64,000 nt of DNA from Mycolicibacterium bacteremicum (GTDB taxonomy: Bacteria; Actinomycetota; Actinomycetes; Mycobacteriales; Mycobacteriaceae): positions 124,001 through 188,000 of the forward strand of contig NZ_MVHJ01000011.1 in the NCBI RefSeq assembly GCF_002086115.1, written 5' to 3'. The translations under genes and the position numbers were made by a program. Each line of letters begins with the position of its first letter. Positions within the stretch are counted from its first letter, which is position 1. Below, piece by piece: positions 1 through 8,768 of the stretch. The notes beneath the pieces are model-generated. The model worked only from the letters and a program-made list of their open reading frames with translations, was not told where the DNA came from and made no database searches.

Positions 1-595
1 TCAGTAGCGCCGACTCCCGCGCATCGGGAAGCGCGGCGTCGATGGTGTCCACGGTCTTGGCGAATACCACTCCCCTGCTGCGGATCTCGGCGTACAGGGA
101 GGTCCGGTAGTCGAAGTGCTGGACCAATCCGGGGAAGCGGTACGCCGGTAGCCGGCTGGTCTCCAGCCCGACCCGCACGCCGTCGGTGGTGAAGACACGC
201 TCCAGCTGCAGCACCTCGGCGCCGACATCGATGCGCAGCACCTCGGCCAGCGTCTCGTCGGCCGCCAGGGTGGTCCAGCCCACCAGGAACCGGTCGACGG
301 CATGCCCCTCCTCGCGGGCCGCCTCGGTATAGGAGCCCATCCCCAGGGGCTGCAGCAGCTTGGGCGCAGCCACCACGGTGGTGCGGCCGCGGCGTTCGAC
401 CCGGCCGGCGAGCAGCAGTTCACGGACCGCCTGACGCACGGTCTCGCGGGCCACGTCGAACAACTCGGCGATCTCGCGCTCGGCCGGGAATGGGTCACCG
501 ACCTGCATGTCGTCGAGCATCCGATCCAGCTTCTCGCGGATGACCTGGTGTTTGAGAACCCGCGGACGGGCATTGCCAATCACCTGCCTGACCAT
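1..595 (-). CDS. phnF: GntR-family repressor of the phosphate/phosphonate operon (PhnF-like), C-terminus cut by the window edge
   Basis: The minus-strand frame from the ATG at 595 gives about 198 residues and runs off the left edge without a stop. Residues ~10-75 form a winged helix of GntR type (PAEREIAELFDVARETVRQAV), followed by a beta-hairpin wing with RRGRTTVV. The remainder looks like the UTRA/HutC effector domain. An in-frame ATG at 610 would add five residues but lies inside an operator, so 595 is preferred. It is divergent from the phnX-like/phnDCE operon with three TGGTATAGACCA-like sites between them, the site recalled for PhnF of M. smegmatis. Repression of the transport genes and of itself is inferred. 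Confidence 0.85.
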   Translation of the reverse strand, partial: MVRQVIGNARPRVLKHQVIREKLDRMLDDMQVGDPFPAEREIAELFDVARETVRQAVRELLLAGRVERRGRTTVVAAPKLLQPLGMGSYTEAAREEGHAVDRFLVGWTTLAADETLAEVLRIDVGAEVLQLERVFTTDGVRVGLETSRLPAYRFPGLVQHFDYRTSLYAEIRSRGVVFAKTVDTIDAALPDARESALL

Positions 596-604
596 AGCAA
601 ACGC

Positions 605-628
605 TGGCATAGACCATGGTCTAGACCA
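605..628. promoter_or_regulatory. Tandem PhnF-type operators (two abutting 12-bp sites)
   Basis: TGGCATAGACCA (605-616) is directly followed by the perfect palindrome TGGTCTAGACCA (617-628). Both match the mycobacterial PhnF site TGGTATAGACCA within one or two bases. They lie at the phnF start and upstream of the phnX-like gene, so one protein could repress both directions. Confidence 0.75.
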
Positions 629-674
629 ATTACTCGATACCTGTTCACCGACCGTTCGCCTTCGATACACGCCT

Positions 675-686
675 TGGTATAGACCA
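675..686. promoter_or_regulatory. Third PhnF-type operator
   Basis: TGGTATAGACCA, identical to the site recalled for M. smegmatis PhnF, sits 17 bp before the phnX-like start codon and 58 bp from the central palindrome. It extends to TTGGT/ACCAA arms at 674-687. This position should block transcription or initiation of the transport operon. Confidence 0.78.
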
Positions 687-703
687 AGTGTCAGGGTGTC
701 CGC

Positions 704-1381
704 ATGCCACCGATCGAACTGACTGTCCTGGACATGGCGGGCACCACCGTTGCCGACGACGGCCTGGTGCTGCACGCCTTCGACGCCGCGGCCACCGCCG
801 TCGGTGTTCCGGCATCTGGTGCGGAGCGCGAGGCCGCCCGCACCTACGTCCGCGACACCATGGGCCAGTCCAAGATCGAGGTGTTCCGGCACCTGTTCGG
901 CGCCGAGGACCGCGCCCAGCAGGCGAACGCCACCTTCGAACAGACCTACAACGCCCACATCGACCGCGGCGTCACCGCCATCCCCGGTGCCGAGGAAGCC
1001 ATTGCCAAGCTCCGCGCCGCCGGCGTGCGGGTCGCGCTCACGACCGGCTTCAGCCCGGCCACCCAGCAGGCCATCATCGACGCGCTCGGCTGGCACGACC
1101 TGGCCGACGTGGTGCTGGCACCCGGCGCCGGCGGCCGCGGCCGCCCCTACCCCGACCTGGTGCTGAACAGCCTGTTGCGCACCGGAATCGACGATGTCGC
1201 CAAGGTCGCCGTGCTCGGCGACACCTCCAGCGACATCACCTCCGGCCTGCGGGCCGGAGCCTCGCTGGTCGCAGGCACCCTGACCGGCGCGCACGATGCC
1301 GCCACCCTGAACGCCGCCGGAGCCACCCACGTAGTGGCCACCGTCGCCGACTTCGCCCACCTCGTCCTCTCCCACCGCTGA
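704..1381 (+). CDS. Phosphonatase-like HAD hydrolase, first gene of the phn operon
   Basis: 225 aa. HAD motif I is LDMAGTTV with nucleophile Asp10; the phosphonatase form is DxAGTT. A small helical cap follows, with MGQSK placing Lys57 where phosphonoacetaldehyde hydrolase has its Schiff-base lysine (MGLLK in the Bacillus enzyme, from memory). Later motifs are GRPYPD and LGDTSSD, which bind Mg. The likely substrate is phosphonoacetaldehyde or a related organophosphorus aldehyde or ester; this is inference. It is followed after 13 bases by phnD, so hydrolysis and uptake appear co-expressed under PhnF. In M. smegmatis, as I recall, phnDCE directly faces phnF, so this gene is an extra component here. 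Confidence 0.82.
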   Translation: MPPIELTVLDMAGTTVADDGLVLHAFDAAATAVGVPASGAEREAARTYVRDTMGQSKIEVFRHLFGAEDRAQQANATFEQTYNAHIDRGVTAIPGAEEAIAKLRAAGVRVALTTGFSPATQQAIIDALGWHDLADVVLAPGAGGRGRPYPDLVLNSLLRTGIDDVAKVAVLGDTSSDITSGLRAGASLVAGTLTGAHDAATLNAAGATHVVATVADFAHLVLSHR

Positions 1382-1394
1382 AAGGCCCACCCGC

Positions 1395-2351
1395 ATGATC
1401 ATTCGCACTCTCACCGTGGCCGCCGTCGCCACGCTCGCCCTGGCCGGTTGTTCCAGCAGCGACCCCGGTTCCACAGCTCCCAACGCCCAGGGCTTCCCCG
1501 AAACGCTGACACTGGCCGCCATTCCGGCCGAGAACTCCTCGGACCTCAAGGCCAGCTACGACCCGTTGATCAAGATGCTGGAGCGCGAGACCGGCTCCAA
1601 GGTCGAATTCGTCCAGGCCTCCGACTATGCCGGTGTCGTCGAGGGCATGATCGCCGACAACGTCGACCTCGCCTTCTTCGGCCCGTTCGCGTACGTGGTG
1701 GCAAAGGTCAACGGCGCCAAGATCACTCCGCTGGGCGCCGTGATCGGCGACGAGGGTGAGAAGCCGGGCTATCAGTCCTACGGCCTGGCCCGCTCCGACG
1801 CCGACGCCATCAACGGCCTCCCCGACTTCGCCGGCAAGAAGGTCTGCTTCGTCGATCCGGGTTCGACATCGGGTTACCTGTACCCGACCGCCGGCCTGAT
1901 CGAAGAGGGCGTCATCAAGTCCGGTTCCGAGGCCGACGTGTCGGCCGCCATGTCACCGGTCTTCGCCGGCGGTCACGATTCCTCGGCACTGTCCATCGCC
2001 AACGGCGACTGCGACGCCGGCTTCGCCTTCGACACCATGGTCGACACGACCATGATCGAGAAGGGCGACCTGCAGCCCGGCCAACTCAAGACCGTCTGGA
2101 AGTCCGAGATGATCGCCGGCTCGGTATTCGCCGCCAACGACGCGCTGGGCACCGAGGCCATCGACAAGCTCACGGCCATCTTCACCGACAAGGTCAACGT
2201 ACCGAGTCTGCAGGCGGCCGGCTTCTGCGAGGGCGACGCCTGCCGGGTCACCGACGAACGCGCCTGGGGCGTCGTCCCGGCCGCCGATTCCGACTACGAC
2301 GGCGTCCGACACGTTTGCGATGTCACCGGCTCCGAGAAGTGCAAGGGCTGA
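1395..2351 (+). CDS. phnD: Phosphate/phosphonate ABC transporter substrate-binding lipoprotein
   Basis: 318 aa. A lipoprotein signal ends in the lipobox LALAGC (Cys19). The mature part is a type II periplasmic-binding fold: TLAAIPAEN near the N-terminus, ADNVDLAFFGPFAY, and CFVDPGSTSGYLYP, the Ser/Thr loop that clamps the phosphoryl group in PhnD/PtxB proteins. It captures phosphonate or phosphate outside the membrane and delivers it to PhnE. The stop is one base from the phnC start. In mycobacteria PhnDCE has been described as a high-affinity phosphate system, so inorganic phosphate may be the main ligand. The HAD and ADH neighbours argue that organic phosphonates are also handled. Confidence 0.9.
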   Translation: MIIRTLTVAAVATLALAGCSSSDPGSTAPNAQGFPETLTLAAIPAENSSDLKASYDPLIKMLERETGSKVEFVQASDYAGVVEGMIADNVDLAFFGPFAYVVAKVNGAKITPLGAVIGDEGEKPGYQSYGLARSDADAINGLPDFAGKKVCFVDPGSTSGYLYPTAGLIEEGVIKSGSEADVSAAMSPVFAGGHDSSALSIANGDCDAGFAFDTMVDTTMIEKGDLQPGQLKTVWKSEMIAGSVFAANDALGTEAIDKLTAIFTDKVNVPSLQAAGFCEGDACRVTDERAWGVVPAADSDYDGVRHVCDVTGSEKCKG

Positions 2352-2352
2352 C

Positions 2353-3153
2353 ATGACCGAGACGGCCGTCGCGGGCGACGATCTGGTGATCGTCGCCCGC
2401 GATGTCACCAAACGCTTCGGCGACACCCTGGCACTGGACGCCGTATCCCTGGACGTGCGGCGCAGCGAACTGCTGGTGCTGCTCGGCCTGTCCGGTTCCG
2501 GAAAGTCCACGCTGCTACGGTGTTTCAACGGACTGCACCCGGTCACCTCCGGCCGCGTTGACGTCGGCGGGACCCGGGTCGACCAGGCCTCGAACAAGCA
2601 GCTGCGCGCCCTGCGCACCCGGGTCGGCTTCGTCTTCCAGCACTTCAACCTGGTCGGCCGCCTCACCTGCCTGGAGAACGTCCTGATCGGCGGGCTCGGT
2701 CACCTCACCCTGCCCCGCTATGGCGCACTGACCTACCCGAAGTACATGCGCGCCGCGGCGCTGGAACACCTCGACCGGGTGGGGTTGGCCGATTTCGCCG
2801 AACGCCGCGCCGACACCCTGTCCGGCGGCCAGCAGCAGCGCGTCGCCATCGCCCGCACCCTCATGCAGCGCCCCGCGCTGCTGCTGGCCGACGAGCCGGT
2901 CGCCTCGCTGGACCCCGAAAATGCAGGCATCGTCATGGATCTGCTGTTCCGGGTCTGCATCGAGGAGAAGCTCACCGTGGTGTGCACCCTGCACCAGGTG
3001 GATCTGGCACTGGGGTGGGCGCACCGACTGGTCGGGCTGCGCAACGGACAGAAGGTGCTCGACCGGCCCGCGGTCGGAATGACCCGCGACGACGTCATGG
3101 GCATCTACCAGCGCGTGGATCCGGCGCTGGATCAGACCAGACAACGGTCATGA
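2353..3153 (+). CDS. phnC: Phosphonate/phosphate ABC transporter ATPase
   Basis: 266 aa from the ATG at 2353; a longer in-frame start at 2320 would overlap phnD and is not needed. Walker A is GLSGSGKST, the Q-loop is FVFQHFN, the signature is LSGGQQQR, and Walker B with catalytic Glu is LLLADEP. The spacing is that of the PhnC/PhnL importer ATPases. Two copies should dock on the PhnE permease at the inner face of the membrane. The ATGA overlap with phnE (3150-3153) indicates translational coupling. Confidence 0.92.
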   Translation: MTETAVAGDDLVIVARDVTKRFGDTLALDAVSLDVRRSELLVLLGLSGSGKSTLLRCFNGLHPVTSGRVDVGGTRVDQASNKQLRALRTRVGFVFQHFNLVGRLTCLENVLIGGLGHLTLPRYGALTYPKYMRAAALEHLDRVGLADFAERRADTLSGGQQQRVAIARTLMQRPALLLADEPVASLDPENAGIVMDLLFRVCIEEKLTVVCTLHQVDLALGWAHRLVGLRNGQKVLDRPAVGMTRDDVMGIYQRVDPALDQTRQRS

Positions 3154-4724
3154 CGACAACCCTCACCCGACCGAACCGCACCCGGCCACCACTGCCCGGC
3201 CTGCTGCACCTGGTGATGGTCGCCGCACTGGTGGCCACCCTGGTGGCGGCCTGGTCCATCGAATTCGTTCCCGCCGCACTGATCTCGGACTTCGACAAGA
3301 TCGTCGCGCTCGTCGAGCGGATGCTGCCGCCGCGCCTGGACGACCCGGCACGCATTACCGGACTGGCGTTCGAAACGCTGCTGATGGCGGTGCTGGGCAC
3401 CGTACTGGCGGCGGCCGCCTCTGTTCCGCTGGCGTTCCTGGCAGCGCGCAACACCACCCCGCATCCCGCGGTGTACGCCGTCGCCCGTGGCTTCATCACG
3501 TTCTGCCGCGCCATGCCCGATCTGCTGTTCGCGGTGCTGTTCGTCCGCGCCCTCGGCATCGGTGTGCTGCCCGGCATCCTGGCGCTGGCGCTGCATTCGA
3601 TCGGGATGCTCGGCAAGCTGTTCGCCGACGCCATCGAACAGACCGATCCCGGCCCGCGCGAAGCCGTCCGCAGCACCGGCGCAGGCTACCTGCGCGAGAT
3701 GCTCAACGCGGTTGTCCCGCAGGTCATCCCCTCGTGGATCGGAACCTTCGTCTACCGGGTCGACATCAATCTGCGGATGTCGGTGGTGCTCGGATTCGTC
3801 GGGGCCGGTGGCATCGGCTTCGCACTACAGGATGCGCTGCGCGGGTTGATCTATCCCCGCGCGCTGGGCATCGTCGCGGTGATCCTGGTGATCATCGTCG
3901 CGATGGAACTGCTGGCCATCTTCATCCGCCGGATGCTGCTCACCTCCGACGGCCTGCGCCCCCGTCGCGACCGCGCCGTCCGAATCTCGTTCTCCGGGCT
4001 CCTGATCGGCACCACCGCGGCCGCCTTCATCGTGTTGGAGATCAGTCCGCTCTCGCTGCTCACCTGGGTCGGCCCGTCGGTCGGGATATTCACCCGGATG
4101 ATCCCGCCGAACTTCGACGCCTTGGGCGCCGACCTGTTCTTCGCCGCCGTCCAGACCGTCGCGATCGGCGTGGTGGCCACCGCCATCGGTGTGTTGCTCT
4201 CGATTCCGGTCGGCATCCTGGCTGCCCGCAACATCGCACCGAACGCCGCGCTGTACTGGCTGGCCCGCGGTTGGATCCTGGTGGTGCGCGCGGTCCCCGA
4301 ACTCATCCTGGCCGTCGTGTTCGTCGCCGCGCTCGGCCTGGGCCCCATCGCCGGCACCTGCGCGCTGGCCATCGGATCGGTCGGGTTCCTGGCCAAACTT
4401 GTCGCCGACGCCGTCGAGGAGATCGATCCCGGGCCGATGGAGGCGGTCCGGTCGGTCGGCGGCGGATGGTGGAAGACGTTGTTCTCGGCCGTGTTTCCCC
4501 AGTCGATGCCCGCCATGGTCGGCTCCAGCCTGTACCTGTTCGACGTCAACGTGCGCACCTCGACGGTGCTGGGCATCGTCGGGGCGGGCGGCATCGGCTT
4601 CCTGCTCTTCGAGTCGATCCGCACGCTGAACTTCGACGTGGCCGGCGCGATCGTGCTCGTCATCTTCGCCATCGTCTATTCCATCGAAAGGCTGTCGGGT
4701 TGGATACGCTCACGCCTGGTGTGA
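3150..4724 (+). CDS. phnE: Double-length phosphonate/phosphate ABC permease (fused PhnE-PhnE)
   Basis: 524 aa, about twice the usual PhnE length. Two homologous membrane halves (roughly residues 1-260 and 275-524) each carry the cytoplasmic coupling loop: DPGPREAVRSTGAG in the first and DPGPMEAVRSVGGG in the second. Each half also ends with the same VLGFVGAGGIGF or VLGIVGAGGIGF segment. The protein should therefore supply both permease subunits as one chain. It overlaps phnC by ATGA and the next gene by GTGA. Confidence 0.9.
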   Translation: MTTTLTRPNRTRPPLPGLLHLVMVAALVATLVAAWSIEFVPAALISDFDKIVALVERMLPPRLDDPARITGLAFETLLMAVLGTVLAAAASVPLAFLAARNTTPHPAVYAVARGFITFCRAMPDLLFAVLFVRALGIGVLPGILALALHSIGMLGKLFADAIEQTDPGPREAVRSTGAGYLREMLNAVVPQVIPSWIGTFVYRVDINLRMSVVLGFVGAGGIGFALQDALRGLIYPRALGIVAVILVIIVAMELLAIFIRRMLLTSDGLRPRRDRAVRISFSGLLIGTTAAAFIVLEISPLSLLTWVGPSVGIFTRMIPPNFDALGADLFFAAVQTVAIGVVATAIGVLLSIPVGILAARNIAPNAALYWLARGWILVVRAVPELILAVVFVAALGLGPIAGTCALAIGSVGFLAKLVADAVEEIDPGPMEAVRSVGGGWWKTLFSAVFPQSMPAMVGSSLYLFDVNVRTSTVLGIVGAGGIGFLLFESIRTLNFDVAGAIVLVIFAIVYSIERLSGWIRSRLV

Positions 4725-5707
4725 CCCGGGCCGCCGTCTGGACCGGCGGATCGGACATCTCGCTGCGACGGGTCGACATCCCCGCGCTGGGCGCCGCCGA
4801 CGTACTGGCCCGCGTGCGGCTCGCCACGGTGTGCGGCAGCGACCTGCACACGGTGTCGGGCCGTCGGCCCGGGCCGTACCCGTCGATCCTGGGCCACGAG
4901 GCGGTCGGGGAGGTGGTGTCCGGACCCGGTCTGGCTGTGGGACAACGCATCGTCTGGTCGGTCACGGTCAGCTGTGGCGCCTGCACGCGCTGCCGCGCCG
5001 GGCGCAGCGCCAAGTGCACCTCGGTGCGCAAGACCGGGCATGAGCCGTTCGACGGCGACTGGCCGCTGTCGGGTTCCTATGCCGAGCACATCGTCTTGCC
5101 GGCCGGTACCACGATCGCCGCGGTTCCCGACCGGATGCCCGATGCGGTCGCCGCGCCCGCGGCGTGCGCGACGGCCACCGTGATGGCGACGCTGGATGCC
5201 GCGGGTCCGTTGTCCGGCCGGCGGATACTCGTCCTCGGCGCCGGGATGCTCGGGCTCACCGCCGTCGCGGCGGGCCGGGAGGCCGGTGCCGACGTGCAGG
5301 TGCTCGACCGCAACCCCGCCCGCGTGGCACAGGCCGAGGCGTTCGGCGCCCGGCGCAGTGACGACAGCCCGGTCGATGTGGCGATCGACTACACCGGGTC
5401 CACCCCGGCCATCGGGGCCGCGCTGGCCCGGCTCGACATCGGTGGCCGGTTGGTGCTCGCCGGGTCGGTGCTGCCCGCCGATGCACTGCCCGTCGACACC
5501 GAGACCGTGGTCCGGCGTTGGCTGACCATCACCGGGGTGCACAACTACGAACCGCGGCACCTCCAGCAGGCGGTCGGGTTCCTGGACCGCACCCACGACA
5601 GGTACCCGTGGGCCGCACTGGTCACCGCGCCGCTACCGCTGTCCCGGTTGGCCGACGCGTTGCGGCCGCCGCCGGCGCCGGCGCTGCGTACCGCGATCCG
5701 GCCCTGA
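4721..5707 (+). CDS. Zinc-dependent alcohol dehydrogenase associated with phosphonate catabolism (HpnZ-like)
   Basis: 328 aa from the GTG at 4721, which overlaps the phnE stop; a TTG at 4700, preceded by GAAAGG, is an alternative. MDR-family features are CGSDLH and GHEAVGEV (catalytic zinc), the four-Cys structural-zinc lobe CGACTRCRAGRSAKC, and the nucleotide-binding turn VLGAGMLGLTA. The family is often encoded beside phosphonate genes as a proposed phosphonate-catabolism dehydrogenase. Here it closes the phn operon, so it may interconvert an alcohol and an aldehyde from the phosphonate carbon skeleton. The substrate is unknown. Confidence 0.8.
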   Translation: MTRAAVWTGGSDISLRRVDIPALGAADVLARVRLATVCGSDLHTVSGRRPGPYPSILGHEAVGEVVSGPGLAVGQRIVWSVTVSCGACTRCRAGRSAKCTSVRKTGHEPFDGDWPLSGSYAEHIVLPAGTTIAAVPDRMPDAVAAPAACATATVMATLDAAGPLSGRRILVLGAGMLGLTAVAAGREAGADVQVLDRNPARVAQAEAFGARRSDDSPVDVAIDYTGSTPAIGAALARLDIGGRLVLAGSVLPADALPVDTETVVRRWLTITGVHNYEPRHLQQAVGFLDRTHDRYPWAALVTAPLPLSRLADALRPPPAPALRTAIRP

Positions 5708-5746
5708 CGCTCTAGTACCTTCGGGACACCGACTAGGAGGTGCACG

Positions 5747-6112
5747 ATGGCTGACGCCGGATTCTGGGTCGCGTGGGGTCTGCCCACGCAGGGCCGCGAA
5801 CCGCAGGCGCTGGAGACGCTGAAGGCATCCCGGGCGTTCCTCGCCGAACTCGCCGAGGCCGGCCGCATCGAACGCTACGACGTGACGATCCTGCGCCCGC
5901 AGACCACCGAACTCGGCGGCTTCTTCCTGATCCAGGGCAGCCAGACCCAGATCGACCGGCTGCGCCGCGATCCGGACTTCGAGCGCTGGGCCAATCGGGT
6001 GCAGCTGGTGGCCGACCGGGTGGCCGTCGTAGACGCGTGGGTCGGTAACGGAATCGACGAGGCCAGCGATCTCTACACGGAGGCGCTGCGCGAGGCCGGC
6101 CTGATCGACTGA
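5747..6112 (+). CDS. Conserved hypothetical protein, possible dimeric alpha-beta barrel (YCII-like)
   Basis: 121 aa with no signal peptide or membrane segment. A strong Shine-Dalgarno (AGGAGG at 5735-5740) precedes the ATG. The layout is a beta strand, a long helix (ETLKASRAFLAELAEAG), the strands YDVTILRP and GGFFLIQG, then a second helix, which resembles YCII/Dabb domains that usually dimerise. No catalytic signature is clear. It starts 39 bases after the alcohol dehydrogenase and could be transcribed with it, but nothing ties it to phosphonates. Confidence 0.6.
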   Translation: MADAGFWVAWGLPTQGREPQALETLKASRAFLAELAEAGRIERYDVTILRPQTTELGGFFLIQGSQTQIDRLRRDPDFERWANRVQLVADRVAVVDAWVGNGIDEASDLYTEALREAGLID

Positions 6113-6232
6113 ATCCCCTGGTCAGTTGCGGCGGCTGTGACCGATGGGGCGATTGCCTCCTCCTCTGGGGCTTTGCTGAGTTCTAATGGAGGCACTTGTC
6201 GGGCCGGGGGGCGGACTTCACGGAGGCGCGTC

Positions 6233-8302
6233 ATGGGCTCAGCGGCATATATCGGTCGGGTGGGGGGCTTGGCCCTCGCCCTCGGCGTCGGAACGGCGAT
6301 CGCCACCGGGCACGGCATCGCCGCTGCCGAGGGCAGCGAATCATCGGGTTCCTCGAGCCAGTCGAGTTCGTCGAGCGGCTCCGGCGGCGCTACGGGATCG
6401 TCGGGCTCCGCCGGGTCCACCGGCACGACCGCAACTTCGGACGCCGGCACCTCGACGGCCGGTCCCGCATCCGACGACGCCGACAGCAAGGACGCCGAGG
6501 ACGCCGACGACACCGACGCCGACACCGAGTCCGATGATTCAGCGGACTCAGAGGACAGCACCGCGACCGACCCGGACCCCGAGACCGACACCGGAATCGA
6601 CGCCGAGCCCGTCGCCGAACACCCGGCCCAGCAGCTGCCCAAGAAGCCCCGGTCGGTGCGCCAGGCCGGCCGACCGGCCGTCACGAAGTCGGCCGATCAG
6701 AAGACGACGGTCACCGAATCGCCGGCTACCACACCCGCAAGCACCGGCACAGTGACAACACCACCTGCCACGGCCGTGCCGGCGGCCGCCGATCCGGCCG
6801 ACTCGCTCGCACAGGCCGACACCGTCGCGGTGTTCGCTTCGGCGCGTACCCTGGCCGCCGCCACCGTCACCGCGAACCCGGCGCGCCCCGCCACCCAGGC
6901 CGCACACCCGCTCACCGGCGTGGTCAAGGTCGTCGCCAACGTGCTCGACTGGGCGGCAGGTGTGGTCCCCGGCTCGCCGAGCAGCCCGACGCTGGCCTGG
7001 GCCCTGCTGGCGTTCGCCCGCCGTGAGGTCGACAATCTGCTGACCCGGCTGGACCCGGCACACGAGGCGGCGAGCGATATCGACGACACCTCGGCGCGGG
7101 CACTGGTCGCGGCCGCGCTCAATCCGCGCCCCAACTTCCCGCCCCGCGGCTACCAGTTCAGTGGGTCCACCAGCTTCGTGGACTGGGTCACCGGGAACTT
7201 CGCCCCCAACGACACCTTCAACCGGTACGGCATCTGGGGCACCGACGTCGGGACCATGTGGGACAACGGCATTCCCGATGACCCGAGCACCCCGATCAAC
7301 GAGAACCAGGTGCTGATCGCCTTCGGTGACACCTTCGGCGGTCCTAACATGACCGGCACCTGGCGGCTGAACACGCTGTTCCGCAGCCCGGACCGCAACC
7401 TGGCCGACGGGATGGCGGTGCCCGGCGGACAGTGGTTGAACGGCAACATGTTCGGCGGCTCACCGCTGTGGGAGGAGCACTACGCGCGGCAGATCATCCT
7501 GCCCGAGCGCCTGCCCCGCGGTCTGCCCACCGGCGTCACGCTGATCCCCACCGCGGGGATCTCGGTGCCCACCCCCGGTACCCAGTTCGGCGCCACCCAG
7601 TACGTCAGCTTCATCTCGGTCAAGCAGTGGGGCGCGGCCGGGCAGTGGTCGACCAACTATTCGGCGATCGCCTATTCCGAGGACAACGGCGAGAACTGGT
7701 ACATCTCCCCGAAGAGTGTGCGCAACAACTTCGGCGGTAACGCGAACTTCCAGCAGGCCGCCCTCGTCCGGCCCGGTGACGGTTTCGTGTACTCCTACGG
7801 CACCCCCAACGGCAGGCAGGGCCAGGCCTACATCTCCCGGGTCGCCGAGGCCGACATCCTCGATGTCACCAAGTACGAGTACTACAGCAAGGGCAGTAAG
7901 GGCGGCATCTTCGGCATCGGCGCCTACAAGGCCGGCTGGTACCGCAACGATCCGGGCAAGGCCTCGCCGGTCTTCGGCCGGGAGACCGGCGCCTGCGGGG
8001 TCGGCAAGGCCGGTAACCAGGTCAGCGAGATGTCGGTGCAATACAACAAGCAGCTCGGCAAATACGTTGCGCTGCACGGTGATCAGTTCAACAACGTCAT
8101 CCTGCGCACCTCGGATCGCCCGGAGGGCGGCTGGTCGGCGCCGACGGTGCTGATGGGTCAGCAGGGCGGCGGGATCTACGCTCCGATGATGCACCCGTGG
8201 TCACCGTCGACACTGGGCACCGGCACCGAGTTGTACTTCAACCTCTCGGTGTGGAACGACTACAACGTGTGGCTGGTCAAGACCGACCTCGCGAAGCTGT
8301 GA
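6233..8302 (+). CDS. Exported DUF4185-domain protein with long Ser/Asp/Thr-rich linker
   Basis: 689 aa from the ATG at 6233, which has GGAGG just upstream. The N-terminus (GRVGGLALALGVGTAIATG) is a signal sequence typical of mycobacterial exported proteins. It is followed by about 120 residues of low-complexity Ser/Gly/Asp/Thr and Pro/Ala/Thr sequence, then a globular domain from about residue 300 to the end. That domain has DUF4185 features: AFGDTFGG, YSEDNGENWYIS, and repeated Trp/Tyr-rich blades suggesting a five-bladed propeller related to sialidase or glycosyl hydrolase folds. The enzymatic role is unproven; a cell-surface carbohydrate-active protein is a guess. Confidence 0.78.
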   Translation: MGSAAYIGRVGGLALALGVGTAIATGHGIAAAEGSESSGSSSQSSSSSGSGGATGSSGSAGSTGTTATSDAGTSTAGPASDDADSKDAEDADDTDADTESDDSADSEDSTATDPDPETDTGIDAEPVAEHPAQQLPKKPRSVRQAGRPAVTKSADQKTTVTESPATTPASTGTVTTPPATAVPAAADPADSLAQADTVAVFASARTLAAATVTANPARPATQAAHPLTGVVKVVANVLDWAAGVVPGSPSSPTLAWALLAFARREVDNLLTRLDPAHEAASDIDDTSARALVAAALNPRPNFPPRGYQFSGSTSFVDWVTGNFAPNDTFNRYGIWGTDVGTMWDNGIPDDPSTPINENQVLIAFGDTFGGPNMTGTWRLNTLFRSPDRNLADGMAVPGGQWLNGNMFGGSPLWEEHYARQIILPERLPRGLPTGVTLIPTAGISVPTPGTQFGATQYVSFISVKQWGAAGQWSTNYSAIAYSEDNGENWYISPKSVRNNFGGNANFQQAALVRPGDGFVYSYGTPNGRQGQAYISRVAEADILDVTKYEYYSKGSKGGIFGIGAYKAGWYRNDPGKASPVFGRETGACGVGKAGNQVSEMSVQYNKQLGKYVALHGDQFNNVILRTSDRPEGGWSAPTVLMGQQGGGIYAPMMHPWSPSTLGTGTELYFNLSVWNDYNVWLVKTDLAKL

Positions 8303-8303
8303 C

Positions 8304-8768
8304 ATGCGTGCCCGGGTGAGTGTGGCGTTGACGGTCGCGGTGCTGGCGACCGCCGCCCCGGCACAGGCCGAACCGCCGCAACCGGGTACGGCGTGCACAC
8401 CTGAGTTGGCCGGGGCCGCCACCATGCCCACCGGGCAGTCGCTGCCCCTGGTCTGCGCGGCCGGGCGCTGGAGCGCGGTGACGGTTCCCGGCGACCCGAG
8501 TGACCGCTGGGTCAGCTACGGTCCGGCGATGGCGCTGCACGGCGAGGGGCTGCGCAACCCCAATCTGGCGGCGGGCACCTGGACGGCCACCCCGCTGGAT
8601 CCCGGAACCCGCTGCACGGCAACACAACAGGCCGTGGTGAGTGCCGGCGTCGTCGGCGAACCGCTGACCGCCGAAGGTGCGCCCGGTCGGCCACTGACGG
8701 TGCAGGTGGCGCCGCGGCTGTTCGACATCGTGATGACCGGACACTGTCTGTGGACGCGTAACGGCTAG
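8304..8768 (+). CDS. Small secreted hypothetical protein
   Basis: 154 aa. A cleavable signal (ALTVAVLATAAPAQA, residues ~8-22) precedes a mature part with four cysteines and many Pro/Gly residues. It starts one base after the DUF4185 stop, so the two are probably co-transcribed and act outside the membrane. No family is recognised. Its stop shares the tetranucleotide CTAG (8765-8768) with the stop of the convergent DKNYY gene. Confidence 0.65.
   Translation: MRARVSVALTVAVLATAAPAQAEPPQPGTACTPELAGAATMPTGQSLPLVCAAGRWSAVTVPGDPSDRWVSYGPAMALHGEGLRNPNLAAGTWTATPLDPGTRCTATQQAVVSAGVVGEPLTAEGAPGRPLTVQVAPRLFDIVMTGHCLWTRNG

Noticed and set aside
1..579. A 192-residue minus-strand frame rich in Arg, Ser, Cys and Trp over the left edge
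   Set aside because: It is an out-of-frame reading of the phnF-like gene; the GntR domain lies in the other minus-strand frame starting at 595.
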